Source: Marinospirillum insulare DSM 21763 (GTDB lineage Bacteria; Pseudomonadota; Gammaproteobacteria; Pseudomonadales; Halomonadaceae). From it: a stretch of 33,018 bases of DNA. The notes under the pieces were generated by a model. That model had not been told where the DNA came from. It ran no database searches and saw only the letters and a program-made list of their open reading frames with translations. This document shows positions 1-8,850 of the stretch, in pieces (position 1 is the stretch's first letter; every line of letters begins with the position of its first letter). Location: contig NZ_KK366037.1 in the NCBI RefSeq assembly GCF_000686905.1, positions 1 through 33,018 on the forward strand. The letters run 5' to 3'. A program made the translations under genes and the position numbers.

Positions 1-328
1 CTTTGCTTCTGTTGGTTTAGTACATACTCTAACGGCAGATAATGGTAAAGAGTTTGCTGAGCATCAAGCCATTGCAAAAGCACTGAATTGTGACTTTTAC
101 TTTGCAGACCCTTATGCTTCTTGGCAACGTGGATTGAATGAAAATACAAATGGCTTAATACGTCAATACTGCCCCAAAGGTTCATGCTTTAAGCACTTAG
201 ATGATGAGCATTTTGAATTCATTATGCATCGTTTAAATAACCGACCTAGGAAAACACTTGGAATGAAAACACCAAATGAAGTATTGTTTGAAGAATTACA
301 GGCTGTTGCACTAGCAAGTTGAATCCAA
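1..328 (+). mobile_element. IS30-family insertion sequence, right end only
   Basis: The window opens inside an IS30-family element. Its transposase ends at 322. The sequence 304-328 looks like the element's terminal inverted repeat: TGTTGC at 304-309 and TTGAATC at 319-325 match, from memory, the order of blocks at the end of IS30 itself. The left end lies outside the window, so the repeat pair and target duplication cannot be checked. Kinase coding resumes from about 329, which places the element inside that gene. The exact boundary could be a few bases either way. Confidence 0.75.
2..322 (+). CDS. IS30-family transposase, C-terminal part
   Basis: This is the C-terminal third of a DDE-type transposase of the IS30 family, which cuts and joins the ends of its own element. 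The frame is open from base 2 to the TGA at 320-322, about 106 residues; the N-terminal helix-turn-helix and the first catalytic Asp are outside the window. Visible signatures are TADNGKEF, carrying the second catalytic Asp, and RGLNENTNGLIRQY, carrying the catalytic Glu. The later NRPRKTLGMKTPNEV block is typical of IS30-like C-termini. The first in-window ATG at 134 is internal and not a real start. The stop lies inside the presumed terminal inverted repeat, as is common in this family. Confidence 0.9.
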   Translation, partial: FASVGLVHTLTADNGKEFAEHQAIAKALNCDFYFADPYASWQRGLNENTNGLIRQYCPKGSCFKHLDDEHFEFIMHRLNNRPRKTLGMKTPNEVLFEELQAVALAS

Positions 329-2008
329 GGTTATCAAGATATTAGTCAGCAGAAAGCAATAGAAGAAGCCTTAATTCAATCTGAAAATAATATTCGTATT
401 TACACAGACAATGTTCCTGCTCTTATCGCCTATTTCGACACTGACTTAAACTACCTCTTTACTAATCGGGCTTATGAAGAAGCAATGGGTATAGATCGTA
501 ACCAAGTAATAGGTAAAGCTGTTTACAAGGTTATGAATAAACAAGACTATGAACAGCGCAGCCCGTTTATACGCGCTGCCCTAGAAGGAAGACGCCAAAG
601 CTTTGAATTAGAGTTACCAGGTAAAAATCGTAGTTTTCACTATGCACTTGTAACCTATACACCTCATTTGGCTGAAACGGGCGAAGTCCTTGGTTTCTTT
701 GCGCTCTACCAAGACATTACTGAACGTCGTCTTATTGAAATAGCACTGCAAGAAACCAATGAAAACTTAGAGGAACGTGTAAGAGAACGTACTCTAGCTT
801 TATCTGAGTTAAATACAGCTCTGTTTAAAGAAAACCAAGTTAGAGCAAAAGCAGAAGAAGATATGCGCCTTGCTAAACAACAGGCTGAAGAAGCTAATAG
901 CTCTAAAACCCGCTTTTTGGCAGCAGCAAGCCATGATTTATTACAGCCACTCAATGCTGCACGCTTATTTACTTCAGCCCTAGCCAACCAAGTAAAAGAG
1001 CCAGAGCTACAAAAAACAACCAGCCATATAGACAATTCACTAAAGGCAGCTGAAGAACTTTTAAGCACTCTGCTCGATATATCTAAACTAGATGCAGGTG
1101 CCTTACAACCTAAAATCAGCCACTTTCCTCTTAAAGATCTACTCAACCCTCTCAAAGCTGAATTTAGTGTGATGGCGAGCAACCGACAATTAGAGTTACG
1201 CCGCGTAAAAACAAAAGCCTGGGTTAAAAGTGATCCACAAATGCTGCGTCGTATTTTGCAAAACTTTTTATCTAACGCCCTGCGCTACACAGGTGAAGGA
1301 AAAGTTCTTATAGGTTGTCGCTATTTAAAAGATGCGCTACGCATTGAAGTATGGGATACCGGCCCTGGCATACCCGAGAGCCGTATAACAGAAATATTTC
1401 AGGAATTTAGGCGCTTAGATACACCCGACAAACACAATGAAAAAGGCTTAGGCTTGGGTCTTTCAATTGCTGAACGCATGTCTAAAGTCTTAAACCACCC
1501 TATTCAAGTCAGCAGCACCTATGGCAAAGGTACAGTTTTTTCAGTCACCGTACCCAAGGTTGCCGCTGAAAAAACTACCAGTAACTTCTTACCTGGCAGA
1601 CGCAACTTCAACACCTTGGAAGGCTTAAAGGTTTTATGTATCGACAACGAGCCACTTATTTTAGAAGGCATGCAAGCGCTACTCCAAGGTTGGAAATGTG
1701 AGGTCTCCACTGCTGCTAGTCAGCAACAGGCCTTAGCAGTTATTGAACAGGAAAAAACAACAGAAGTTTATCTGGCGGACTATCATCTAAACGACAACAG
1801 AACAGGCATTATGGCTTTAAAAGCTATTGAAGCTTACCTAGGTGAAAGTATCAGCGGTATCATTATTACAGCCGATAGAACAGATGAAATAGCAGAAGAA
1901 GTGAGTGATGCTGGCTTTTTACTTTTACACAAACCAGTTAAGCCAGCAGCACTAAGAGCAATGATTACCCGAGTCTTACAAACTCGCAAACGCTTGCAAG
2001 CCAAATAA
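329..2008 (+). pseudogene. Hybrid sensor histidine kinase (PAS-HisKA-HATPase-receiver), 5' truncated by IS30
   Basis: This is the remnant of a hybrid kinase of the NahK/ErcS' type. Coding is open in one frame from just after the transposase stop. The first residues (GYQDISQQKAIEEAL) are the typical tail of a PAS domain, then comes a second PAS (about 380-740, including VPALIAYFDTDLNYLFTN). A coiled coil follows to about 900. The phospho-acceptor H-box is AAASHDLLQPLNAARLF, with its His at 932-934. The N-box (NFLSNALRY) and G-boxes (DTGPGIP, GLGLGLSIAERM) are intact. The C-terminal receiver has Asp in YLADYHL (1778-1780), Thr in ITADRT and Lys in LLHKP. The original start and N-terminal sensor are gone. 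The first in-frame ATG is at 485, inside the PAS, without a convincing ribosome site. Catalytic parts are preserved, so the insertion looks recent. It converges with the response regulator gene, 4 bases apart. Confidence 0.8.
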
Positions 2009-2012
2009 ATAA

Positions 2013-2675
2013 TTAATCTGTTACTCTCGGTGCTTCTACCTCTAAACGCTTAGCAGCTATCACTGCCTGAGTACGAGAGTGCACACCTAACTTACGTAAA
2101 ATAGCTGTTACGTGCGCTTTTATAGTAGCTTCAGAAACATTCAACTCATAAGCAATCTGCTTATTCAGCAAACCTTCAGTCAGCATATTTAACACACGAA
2201 ATTGTTGAGGTGTTAAAGATGATAGTGCATCAGCAAAGCGTGCTTCTTCTTCACTAATTTCATCCATTTGACCTAGCATTTCAGGTGGAATCCAAACTTC
2301 GCCCTCAATTACCTGACGTATAGCCGCAGCAATAGTATCTAAAGATGAAGACTTAGGAATAAAACCAGATGCGCCATAATCTATAGCACGACGAATAACC
2401 GAGTTTTCCTCACTACCCGATACAACCACCACTGGAATGCCAGGGTTTACGCCACGCAAAAAAACCAAACCCGAAAAACCATGTGCTCCTGGCATATGTA
2501 AATCTAGTAGAATCAGATCAGCATCAGGATTATCAGCAACAGCTTGATGTACCCCATCAAGCGTATCCGCCTCTACAATTTGAGCATCACTCAAAGCCTG
2601 ACGAACTGCTTGTTGCAACGCCGCCCTAAATAATGGGTGGTCATCAGCAACGATTATTTTGTGGCGTAATGCCAT
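2013..2675 (-). CDS. NarL/LuxR-family response regulator (ErdR/CrbR-like)
   Basis: This cytoplasmic transcription regulator has an N-terminal receiver (about 1-125) and a C-terminal LuxR-type helix-turn-helix (about 150-215). The acidic pair is D11/D12, the phospho-acceptor is D58 in LILLDLHMPG and the conserved Lys is K108 in GFIPKSS. The DNA-binding part contains LTPQQFRVLNMLTEGLLNKQ and the ATIKAHVTAILRKL recognition segment. I start it at the ATG at 2675 (220 residues) because GGAGG lies 6 bases upstream; the frame stays open to 2741 without a better site. It lies downstream of acs on the same strand. ErdR of Pseudomonas and CrbR of Vibrio are relatives known to activate acetyl-CoA synthetase expression, so acs is the likely target (inference). 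Its likely partner kinase is the converging truncated gene. Confidence 0.88.
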   Translation of the reverse strand: MALRHKIIVADDHPLFRAALQQAVRQALSDAQIVEADTLDGVHQAVADNPDADLILLDLHMPGAHGFSGLVFLRGVNPGIPVVVVSGSEENSVIRRAIDYGASGFIPKSSSLDTIAAAIRQVIEGEVWIPPEMLGQMDEISEEEARFADALSSLTPQQFRVLNMLTEGLLNKQIAYELNVSEATIKAHVTAILRKLGVHSRTQAVIAAKRLEVEAPRVTD

Positions 2676-2783
2676 TACTAACCTCCAGTTCAGCAGTAAA
2701 AAAACCTCACGCATTATTATATTCTTACCATAAATAATCAAGGCGCAATCGAAGATAGCAATAAGTTAAGCTTTAAAAACAAC

Positions 2784-2807
2784 AAAGCCCCGCCAAGGCG
2801 GGGCTTT
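2784..2807 (-). terminator. Rho-independent terminator behind acs
   Basis: A perfect GC-rich hairpin: AAAGCCCCGCC (2784-2794) pairs with GGCGGGGCTTT (2797-2807). On the minus strand it is followed by a T-rich run. It sits 31 bases past the acs stop and separates acs from the response regulator gene, so the regulator probably has its own promoter or relies on read-through. Confidence 0.85.
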
Positions 2808-2838
2808 AGAAAACCACTAAACTATTTTAATTTAATCA

Positions 2839-4788
2839 TTATCTAGCTAAGCGATTTTCAATTAGCTCATCTACCACAGATGGATCAGCTAGCGTACTGG
2901 TATCACCTAAACCATCCGTTTCGTTAGCAGCAATTTTACGCAGAATACGACGCATAATTTTGCCTGAACGTGTTTTAGGTAAGCCGGCAGAGAACTGAAT
3001 TAAGTCAGGCGATGCAATTGGACCTATCTCTTTACGCACCCACTTAATGAGTTCTTTTTTTAGGTCATCAGTCGCTTCAACATCATCATTAAGGGTTACA
3101 TACACATAAATACCCTGCCCTTTAATGTCATGCGGATAGCCAACCACTGCAGCCTCAGCAACAGAAGGGTGAGCAACCATAGCTGACTCTACTTCTGCTG
3201 TACCCATACGGTGACCAGATACGTTAATAACGTCATCAACGCGGCCAGTTATCCAATACAAGCCATCAGCATCGCGGCGGCAACCGTCACCCGTAAAGTA
3301 CATACCTTTATAGGTAGTGAAGTAGGTTTGAACAAAGCGTTCGTGATCACCCCAAATAGAGCGACCTTGACCAGGCCAAGCATCTAAAATAACTAAATTA
3401 CCTTCCGTTTCACCTTCTAAAATTCGACCTTCAGAGTCAACCAAAGCAGGCTGCACACCAAAGAAAGGAATAGAAGCACAACCCGGTTTAAGGTCTGTTA
3501 CACCCGCTAAAGGCGCAATTAAAATACCGCCTGTTTCAGTTTGCCACCAGGTATCAATGATAGGGCACTTACTATTACCCATGACTCGGTAGTACCACTC
3601 CCAAGCTTCAGGGTTAATAGGTTCACCCACCGAGGCTAAAAGACGAATGCTACTACGTGAAGAACTATCCATCACATCATCGCCTTGAGCCATTAGGGCA
3701 CGTACTGCGGTTGGTGCAGTATAGAAAATATTAACTTGGTGCTTATCACACACTTGACCAAAACGACCATAGTCTGGGTAGCTAGGTACACCTTCAAACA
3801 TAAGGGTAGTACCACCATTGGCAAGCGGACCATAAACAATGTAAGTGTGACCTGTAATCCAGCCAACATCAGCCGTACACCAGTAAACTTCACCTGGCTT
3901 ATAGTCAAAAATATACTGGTGAGTCATAGAAGCATAAACCATATAGCCGCCGGTCGTATGCTTAAGGCCTTTAGGTGCGCCAGTAGAACCAGAAGTAAAT
4001 AAGATAAATAATGGATCTTCTGCGTTCATTTCTTCAATGGGGCACTCATCTGCACAATCAGCGATTAGCTCATGCCACCAAACATCACGGTCAGCATTCC
4101 AATCAACATCGCCACCCGTGCGTTTTAATACAACAACATGCTCTACGGTTTTAACGTTAGGATTATTTAAACCATCATCAACGTTTTCTTTAAGTGGAAC
4201 ATTTTTACCACCGCGGTAGCCTTCATCAGAAGTGATCACTACCCGAGAAGAAGATTCTACAACACGACTCGCTATAGCATCAGGTGAGAAACCACCAAAA
4301 ATAACCGAGTGAACAGCACCTATGCGTGCGCAGGCAAGCATAGCAATAGCAGCCTCTGGAACCATAGGCATATACAGGGTAACAACTTCGCCTTTTTTAA
4401 CGCCTAATTTTTTTAGACCATTAGCAAAGCGGCACACCTCATGGTAGAGCTCGCGGTAAGTGATTTTTTTATCTTCATTTGGGTTATCACCTTCCCAAAT
4501 AATAGCTACCTGATCACCGCGCTTTTCTAGGTGGCGGTCTAAGCAGTTATAGGAAGCGTTAAGGGTTCCATCTTCATACCAGCGTATATCAACATTGTGA
4601 GAGTCAAAGCTAGTATTTTTAACTTTTGTGTAGGGTTTAATCCAATCTATACGCTTTCCTTGCTCGCCCCAAAAAGTATCGGGACTTTCAATAGATTCCT
4701 TATACATAGCCGCATATTGTTCTTTATTGATCCATGCGCTTTCTGCTAGTTCGGGTGTTACTGGATAAACTTTTTGTTGTTCGCTCAT
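2839..4788 (-). CDS. acs: Acetyl-CoA synthetase
   Basis: This cytoplasmic enzyme activates acetate with ATP and CoA to acetyl-CoA through acetyl-AMP, and supports growth on low acetate. The 649 residues match the usual family length of about 650. The adenylate-forming P-loop [11 protein letters not shown] is at 264-274, and the WWQTETGG block is present. The C-terminal [11 protein letters not shown] motif holds K610, the residue whose acetylation silences the enzyme in relatives. The ATG start has GAGG about nine bases upstream. A terminator follows the stop, and an inverted repeat overlaps its likely promoter. The response regulator gene sits just downstream and is its likely activator. Confidence 0.97.
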   Translation of the reverse strand: MSEQQKVYPVTPELAESAWINKEQYAAMYKESIESPDTFWGEQGKRIDWIKPYTKVKNTSFDSHNVDIRWYEDGTLNASYNCLDRHLEKRGDQVAIIWEGDNPNEDKKITYRELYHEVCRFANGLKKLGVKKGEVVTLYMPMVPEAAIAMLACARIGAVHSVIFGGFSPDAIASRVVESSSRVVITSDEGYRGGKNVPLKENVDDGLNNPNVKTVEHVVVLKRTGGDVDWNADRDVWWHELIADCADECPIEEMNAEDPLFILFTSGSTGAPKGLKHTTGGYMVYASMTHQYIFDYKPGEVYWCTADVGWITGHTYIVYGPLANGGTTLMFEGVPSYPDYGRFGQVCDKHQVNIFYTAPTAVRALMAQGDDVMDSSSRSSIRLLASVGEPINPEAWEWYYRVMGNSKCPIIDTWWQTETGGILIAPLAGVTDLKPGCASIPFFGVQPALVDSEGRILEGETEGNLVILDAWPGQGRSIWGDHERFVQTYFTTYKGMYFTGDGCRRDADGLYWITGRVDDVINVSGHRMGTAEVESAMVAHPSVAEAAVVGYPHDIKGQGIYVYVTLNDDVEATDDLKKELIKWVRKEIGPIASPDLIQFSAGLPKTRSGKIMRRILRKIAANETDGLGDTSTLADPSVVDELIENRLAR

Positions 4789-4843
4789 CAGACTCAGCCT
4801 CTGTGCCTGGGTGGATTGTTTTTATCTTGAATTGCTGGGCTAA

Positions 4844-4880
4844 GTTATACATTGCTAATACGGTCCAATAATATTAGACC
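4844..4880 (-). promoter_or_regulatory. Putative acs promoter with overlapping inverted repeat
   Basis: Reading leftward, a -10-like TATAAC lies at 4849-4844. No good -35 is found 17 bases upstream. Instead that position is the centre of a 19-base inverted repeat at 4862-4880: GGTCCAATA and TATTAGACC match at 8 of 9 paired positions around one central base. A weak -35 covered by a dyad is what one expects at an activator-dependent promoter. The response regulator next to acs is the obvious candidate binder. Both elements are pattern calls only. Confidence 0.4.
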
Positions 4881-4939
4881 TTGGTAGCAACAAAATATTC
4901 TTATAAATCAACAGCTTACACATAAAGACTGAGCAGTCA

Positions 4940-5476
4940 TTATCCCACAAGATTATCATCCACTCTTGAAAAGCGTAAATGGCTTTTGCAAGACAAACAA
5001 ATATATCGCCTACCACCTTTTATCCAGTTATGTTTTTTTAAGGTCAAAGCATGCTCTCTTTCTTCACAAGCGCAGGTATAAAAGTAGCCCATTTTAGCTG
5101 CACGCTTTATATCAAAACTATGCGTTCTAGCAGCAGGTAACTGAAATACCAGCTGCATAATTTGCTGCCATTCTTTACCATGCGGCCTAATTGCAGAACC
5201 AAACAGTTTCCAAGCCAATAAGTGAGCTACTTCATGGGGTACTACTTCCGCTAAAAACTCAGTTTCATTTTCTTTTAGCAATACAGCATTAAACCTTAAG
5301 CGATTATTTTGTAGTTCAGCCACTCCAGCACTACGACCACGCAGGTTAATCAACACCTCAGGGCGTTGAAAAGATTTTAGATAATAGAGCTCTGCAGTTG
5401 CGTAACAATCGAGTACCCTAGTGCGTAAACGCAAGCCTAGTTCACTTTGTAATGATATAGATGAAGACTTTTGCAC
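4940..5476 (-). CDS. sprT: SprT-family zinc metalloprotease-like protein
   Basis: This is a SprT-like protein with the zinc motif PHEVAHLLAW (His81, Glu82, His85 counted from the start chosen here) and a downstream PHGKEW carrying a likely third ligand. The C-terminal part has CAC and CLSC pairs, as in the zinc-ribbon tail of SprT proteins. The role in bacteria is poorly known; eukaryotic SPRTN relatives degrade DNA-protein crosslinks. I choose the GTG at 5476 (178 residues) because AAGG precedes it at good spacing. The ATG at 5530 would overlap the start of the divergent gene and has no ribosome site. It precedes acs on the same strand, 151 bases away. Confidence 0.85.
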   Translation of the reverse strand: MQKSSSISLQSELGLRLRTRVLDCYATAELYYLKSFQRPEVLINLRGRSAGVAELQNNRLRFNAVLLKENETEFLAEVVPHEVAHLLAWKLFGSAIRPHGKEWQQIMQLVFQLPAARTHSFDIKRAAKMGYFYTCACEEREHALTLKKHNWIKGGRRYICLSCKSHLRFSRVDDNLVG

Positions 5477-5528
5477 TACTAACCTTATAAAATTCTCATA
5501 AATTAATAACTTAAACCCAGAGGCAACC

Positions 5529-6152
5529 ATGAATCAAGACAACGAATTGCCCCAGATGTTGCTCAGTGATGCACAGCTGGAACAGCTCGATGAATGTATA
5601 GAACAACTCTCTAGTGACGAAGAAGACGCCGACCTTTATATTGCCCTTGGCTATCTTACCGCACAAGCTTTACCCCCTGAAACTACTAGCCCCAGCCAGT
5701 GGCTGGCACAGCTTTTTGCCGAACCTAGCAATACAGAAGCAAGCCAAACGCTAGTAGAATTATTCGACCTTGCCGTAAATGCAGCAAAAAAAGGCTTCTA
5801 TCAGGGTGGAGGTATAGAACTACCCTTCGAGCTAGACTTAGCCACTGAAAGCGATGAAATAGCTGACTGGTGTGCAGGCTTTATGCAAGCCGTTATAGAG
5901 CAAGAAGATAACTGGTTTGCCAGCCAAGAAAAAGATATGGCAGAGCTACTTCTACCCATTATGGCTTTATCTGGGCTTTTTGCCGATGAGCCAGAATTTA
6001 TAGAAATAGATGAAGACCCTCAATTAATGGCACAGCTAGCTAAGCAACTTCCTGATCTACTGCTAGATATTTACTGCCAATTTAATGCACCCGAAGAAAA
6101 GCCAAAAACTCGACCCTTAATTGGTAATCAAAAAAAGAATCGTCGTCGCTAA
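5529..6152 (+). CDS. YecA/YgfB (UPF0149) family protein
   Basis: This acidic, helical protein of 207 residues belongs to the UPF0149 family. Family features visible are the N-terminal helical part (LSDAQLEQLDECIEQL), the GGGIELPFEL segment and the ADWCAGFMQAV helix near residue 118. The family's function is not settled. The tail is basic (NQKKNRRR) and lacks the SEC-C cysteine cluster found at the end of E. coli YecA. The ATG start has GAGG five bases upstream. It is divergent from sprT and ends 2 bases before the converging rsmJ stop, with no room for a terminator. Confidence 0.8.
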   Translation: MNQDNELPQMLLSDAQLEQLDECIEQLSSDEEDADLYIALGYLTAQALPPETTSPSQWLAQLFAEPSNTEASQTLVELFDLAVNAAKKGFYQGGGIELPFELDLATESDEIADWCAGFMQAVIEQEDNWFASQEKDMAELLLPIMALSGLFADEPEFIEIDEDPQLMAQLAKQLPDLLLDIYCQFNAPEEKPKTRPLIGNQKKNRRR

Positions 6153-6154
6153 AA

Positions 6155-6943
6155 CTACTTGCCTTGCAGGGAGCGCAGGGCATAAACATCAAATCGATTC
6201 GCCTTACCCACCAAACTAAAGCTAGGTTTTTTTCCTGCTAACTCGGGGGCTTTTCTAGGTCTTTTAACCACTACCCTATGGCTAGCTAAATCTAAAGCTT
6301 GGGCTAACAACTCATCTGCATCTAAATCTTTTCCGACTAGATCACGAAAAAAGCGCATTTCTTTTTTAACCTGAGCAGTTTTATCACTGCTAGGAAACAT
6401 AGGGTCTAAATAAACCACTTGGGGTTCAAAACTTGCGGCAGAAGCTAAACTTGCCATTGCCTGAGTGGAATCACCTGCTTGTAACTGAAACCCCTCTTCT
6501 AACCAGGCTAAATCTGCTTCACCTTTTACACGATTGAGTGCATCTTCTACCAAAGCAGCGACCCAAGGATGCCTTTCAATCCCAAGTAGTTGGCAGCCCA
6601 AAGAGGTTAGAACCACCGCATCCGTTGCCAAACCTAAGGTAGCATCGAGTACTCGCGGCGAAACACCCTGTTTTAATCCACAAGCTTTAGCTAAAGCTTG
6701 GCCACGACCACCACCCTGCTGTAACCGGTGCGCCATAGCGCCAGCAGAAAAGTCGACTCTAACAGGATTGATTTTAGGTAGGTCAGCATGAGCCAAGGCC
6801 AAGCCCTGCTGATCATAAAGAAGGTATAAGCCCGACAGAGGCGCACGATCAACTAGAAGTAAATTAAGCTTCTCAGCCCAAAGTTTGGCTAAAGCTAATT
6901 CAGAAGTGGAAACTAAAACACTGGAAGGCGTTACTAGAGCCAT
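6155..6943 (-). CDS. rsmJ: 16S rRNA (guanine1516-N2)-methyltransferase RsmJ
   Basis: RsmJ methylates guanine 1516 of 16S rRNA using S-adenosylmethionine. The 262 residues fit the family. The AdoMet-binding motif I is VLDATLGLATDAV (98-110), and the catalytic-type YLDPMFP motif is at 178-184. The KKEMRFFRDLVG and VVKRPRKAPELAGKKPSFS segments are characteristic of RsmJ. The gene starts 9 bases after the small upstream ORF and belongs to a leftward run with adk and tsaB, an arrangement also known from Pseudomonas. The ribosome site is weak, so translation may be coupled to the upstream gene. Confidence 0.95.
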   Translation of the reverse strand: MALVTPSSVLVSTSELALAKLWAEKLNLLLVDRAPLSGLYLLYDQQGLALAHADLPKINPVRVDFSAGAMAHRLQQGGGRGQALAKACGLKQGVSPRVLDATLGLATDAVVLTSLGCQLLGIERHPWVAALVEDALNRVKGEADLAWLEEGFQLQAGDSTQAMASLASAASFEPQVVYLDPMFPSSDKTAQVKKEMRFFRDLVGKDLDADELLAQALDLASHRVVVKRPRKAPELAGKKPSFSLVGKANRFDVYALRSLQGK

Positions 6944-6952
6944 AAAGCTGCT

Positions 6953-7234
6953 TTAAACATAAACATCTATTCGCTGCCATTCAGCCCATAAATGCCCTTG
7001 ATGAGCCACCGACCAATAGCCTCTTAAAGCCCGTCTAGCACTAGCAGAAAGCTCACGCTCATCAAAATTTAACTGCTCATCGGCGGCAATATAATCAATG
7101 TCAGGATTAAACTTAGCAATGCCTGCTGCACTAGAAGCAGAATCTTCTGATGCATTATCAACCGGCCCAGAACTTTTTTTGCGACGCTTGGGCGCTAAGG
7201 GTAAATGAGTATGAAAGGGACCTTGAATACGCAT
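6953..7234 (-). CDS. Small protein of unknown function between tsaB and rsmJ
   Basis: This is a 93-residue soluble protein with no recognised domain. The N-terminal half is low in order (PKRRKKSSGPVD, then a Ser/Ala-rich stretch). The C-terminal half is likely helical and ends SARRALRGYWSVAHQ...IDVYV. Short proteins with a similar tail (a helix followed by a VDLY/VDVY-type end) occur in Pseudomonas relatives near the same genes, as far as I recall. There is no signal peptide or membrane segment. It sits 9 bases before rsmJ, which suggests co-expression. The ribosome site is not obvious. Confidence 0.6.
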   Translation of the reverse strand: MRIQGPFHTHLPLAPKRRKKSSGPVDNASEDSASSAAGIAKFNPDIDYIAADEQLNFDERELSASARRALRGYWSVAHQGHLWAEWQRIDVYV

Positions 7235-7348
7235 AGGCTATCTTGGTTATCTCAACAGTAAGCTATTGGAATGACTAGCCATTAAACTATCGGCTCCAAC
7301 TTATAAAACTTAATATAAACAGGTGGTTTAATCACTTATTAAGTTTAT

Positions 7349-8032
7349 TTAACTCCCGTGAGTCACTTTATCGCGCAAATAAATGGGCACAGCTGCAGCT
7401 GCATCCTTCACCTCACCTTTTAACCAGCACCTATGCGCTAAATGCACTAGTGCTTTTGCAGAAGGTAAAACATCTGGCAAATAAACAGCAATTTTTTCAG
7501 TAACTTCAGAGTTTAAGCGCTCAGCATAACAAGCACCTGAACCCACTAAAGCCCAAGGAGCTTCTTTAGCCAAGGCAGGCAAACTCACCCATTCAGGTGC
7601 AGCTAACTGCTCATCCATTAAGGCCACAGGCCAAACACCTTCAGCTTGCCAAGCAGAGTAATAGACCTCATCCATACGCGCATCTAAAAGCGTTAAAACT
7701 TGATTAATGCCCTGTTGGTTGATTGCTGTCCAAGCCATGGCTTCTAAGGTTGAAATAGGAATAACCGGTTTATCTAGCGCTAAAGCTAATCCTTGAATAC
7801 TAGCCGCTGCAATGCGTAAACCCGTAAAGGAACCTGGGCCACGCCCAAAGGCTAAGGCATCGACCTGAGTTAACTCGATACCGGCTTTATTTAACAACCC
7901 TTTAATTTGAGGTAGCAAGGCTTGTGCTTGCTGGCGAGGCAAAAGCTGAAAATCTTCCAGCACCTCGCCATTAAGCCAAACTGCGACAGACCCTGCATCA
8001 GTTGAAGTGTCTAAAGCCAGTATGCAAGTCAT
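7349..8032 (-). CDS. tsaB: tRNA threonylcarbamoyladenosine biosynthesis protein TsaB
   Basis: TsaB is the scaffold partner of TsaD in the complex that makes t6A at position 37 of ANN-decoding tRNAs. It has an ASKHA actin-like fold. Visible features are ILALDTSTDAGSVAV at the N-terminus, the FGRGPGSFTGLRIA motif near 62-75, and LALDKPVIPISTLEAMA. The length of 227 residues is normal. It starts 6 bases after the adk stop, so the two are almost surely co-transcribed. The only SD-like sequence, AGGTG, lies inside the end of adk, about 12 bases upstream. Confidence 0.95.
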   Translation of the reverse strand: MTCILALDTSTDAGSVAVWLNGEVLEDFQLLPRQQAQALLPQIKGLLNKAGIELTQVDALAFGRGPGSFTGLRIAAASIQGLALALDKPVIPISTLEAMAWTAINQQGINQVLTLLDARMDEVYYSAWQAEGVWPVALMDEQLAAPEWVSLPALAKEAPWALVGSGACYAERLNSEVTEKIAVYLPDVLPSAKALVHLAHRCWLKGEVKDAAAAVPIYLRDKVTHGS

Positions 8033-8038
8033 AAAGTT

Positions 8039-8830
<792 letters not shown>

Positions 8831-8850
8831 TTATAAGCAAGCCAAAGCGT

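Noticed and set aside
706-1182. 158-residue open frame on the minus strand
   Set aside because: Lies fully inside the kinase coding region, is Ser/Leu/Ala-rich antisense sequence and has no recognisable family; the plus frame has clear kinase motifs.
5477-5530. Longer sprT beginning at the ATG at 5530
   Set aside because: No ribosome site and overlaps the start codon of the divergent gene; the GTG at 5476 has AAGG at good spacing.
7306-7346. 10-base inverted repeat AAACTTAATA / TATTAAGTTT between the small unknown gene and tsaB
   Set aside because: AT-only apart from one pair and separated by 21 bases; too weak to call a terminator or operator.
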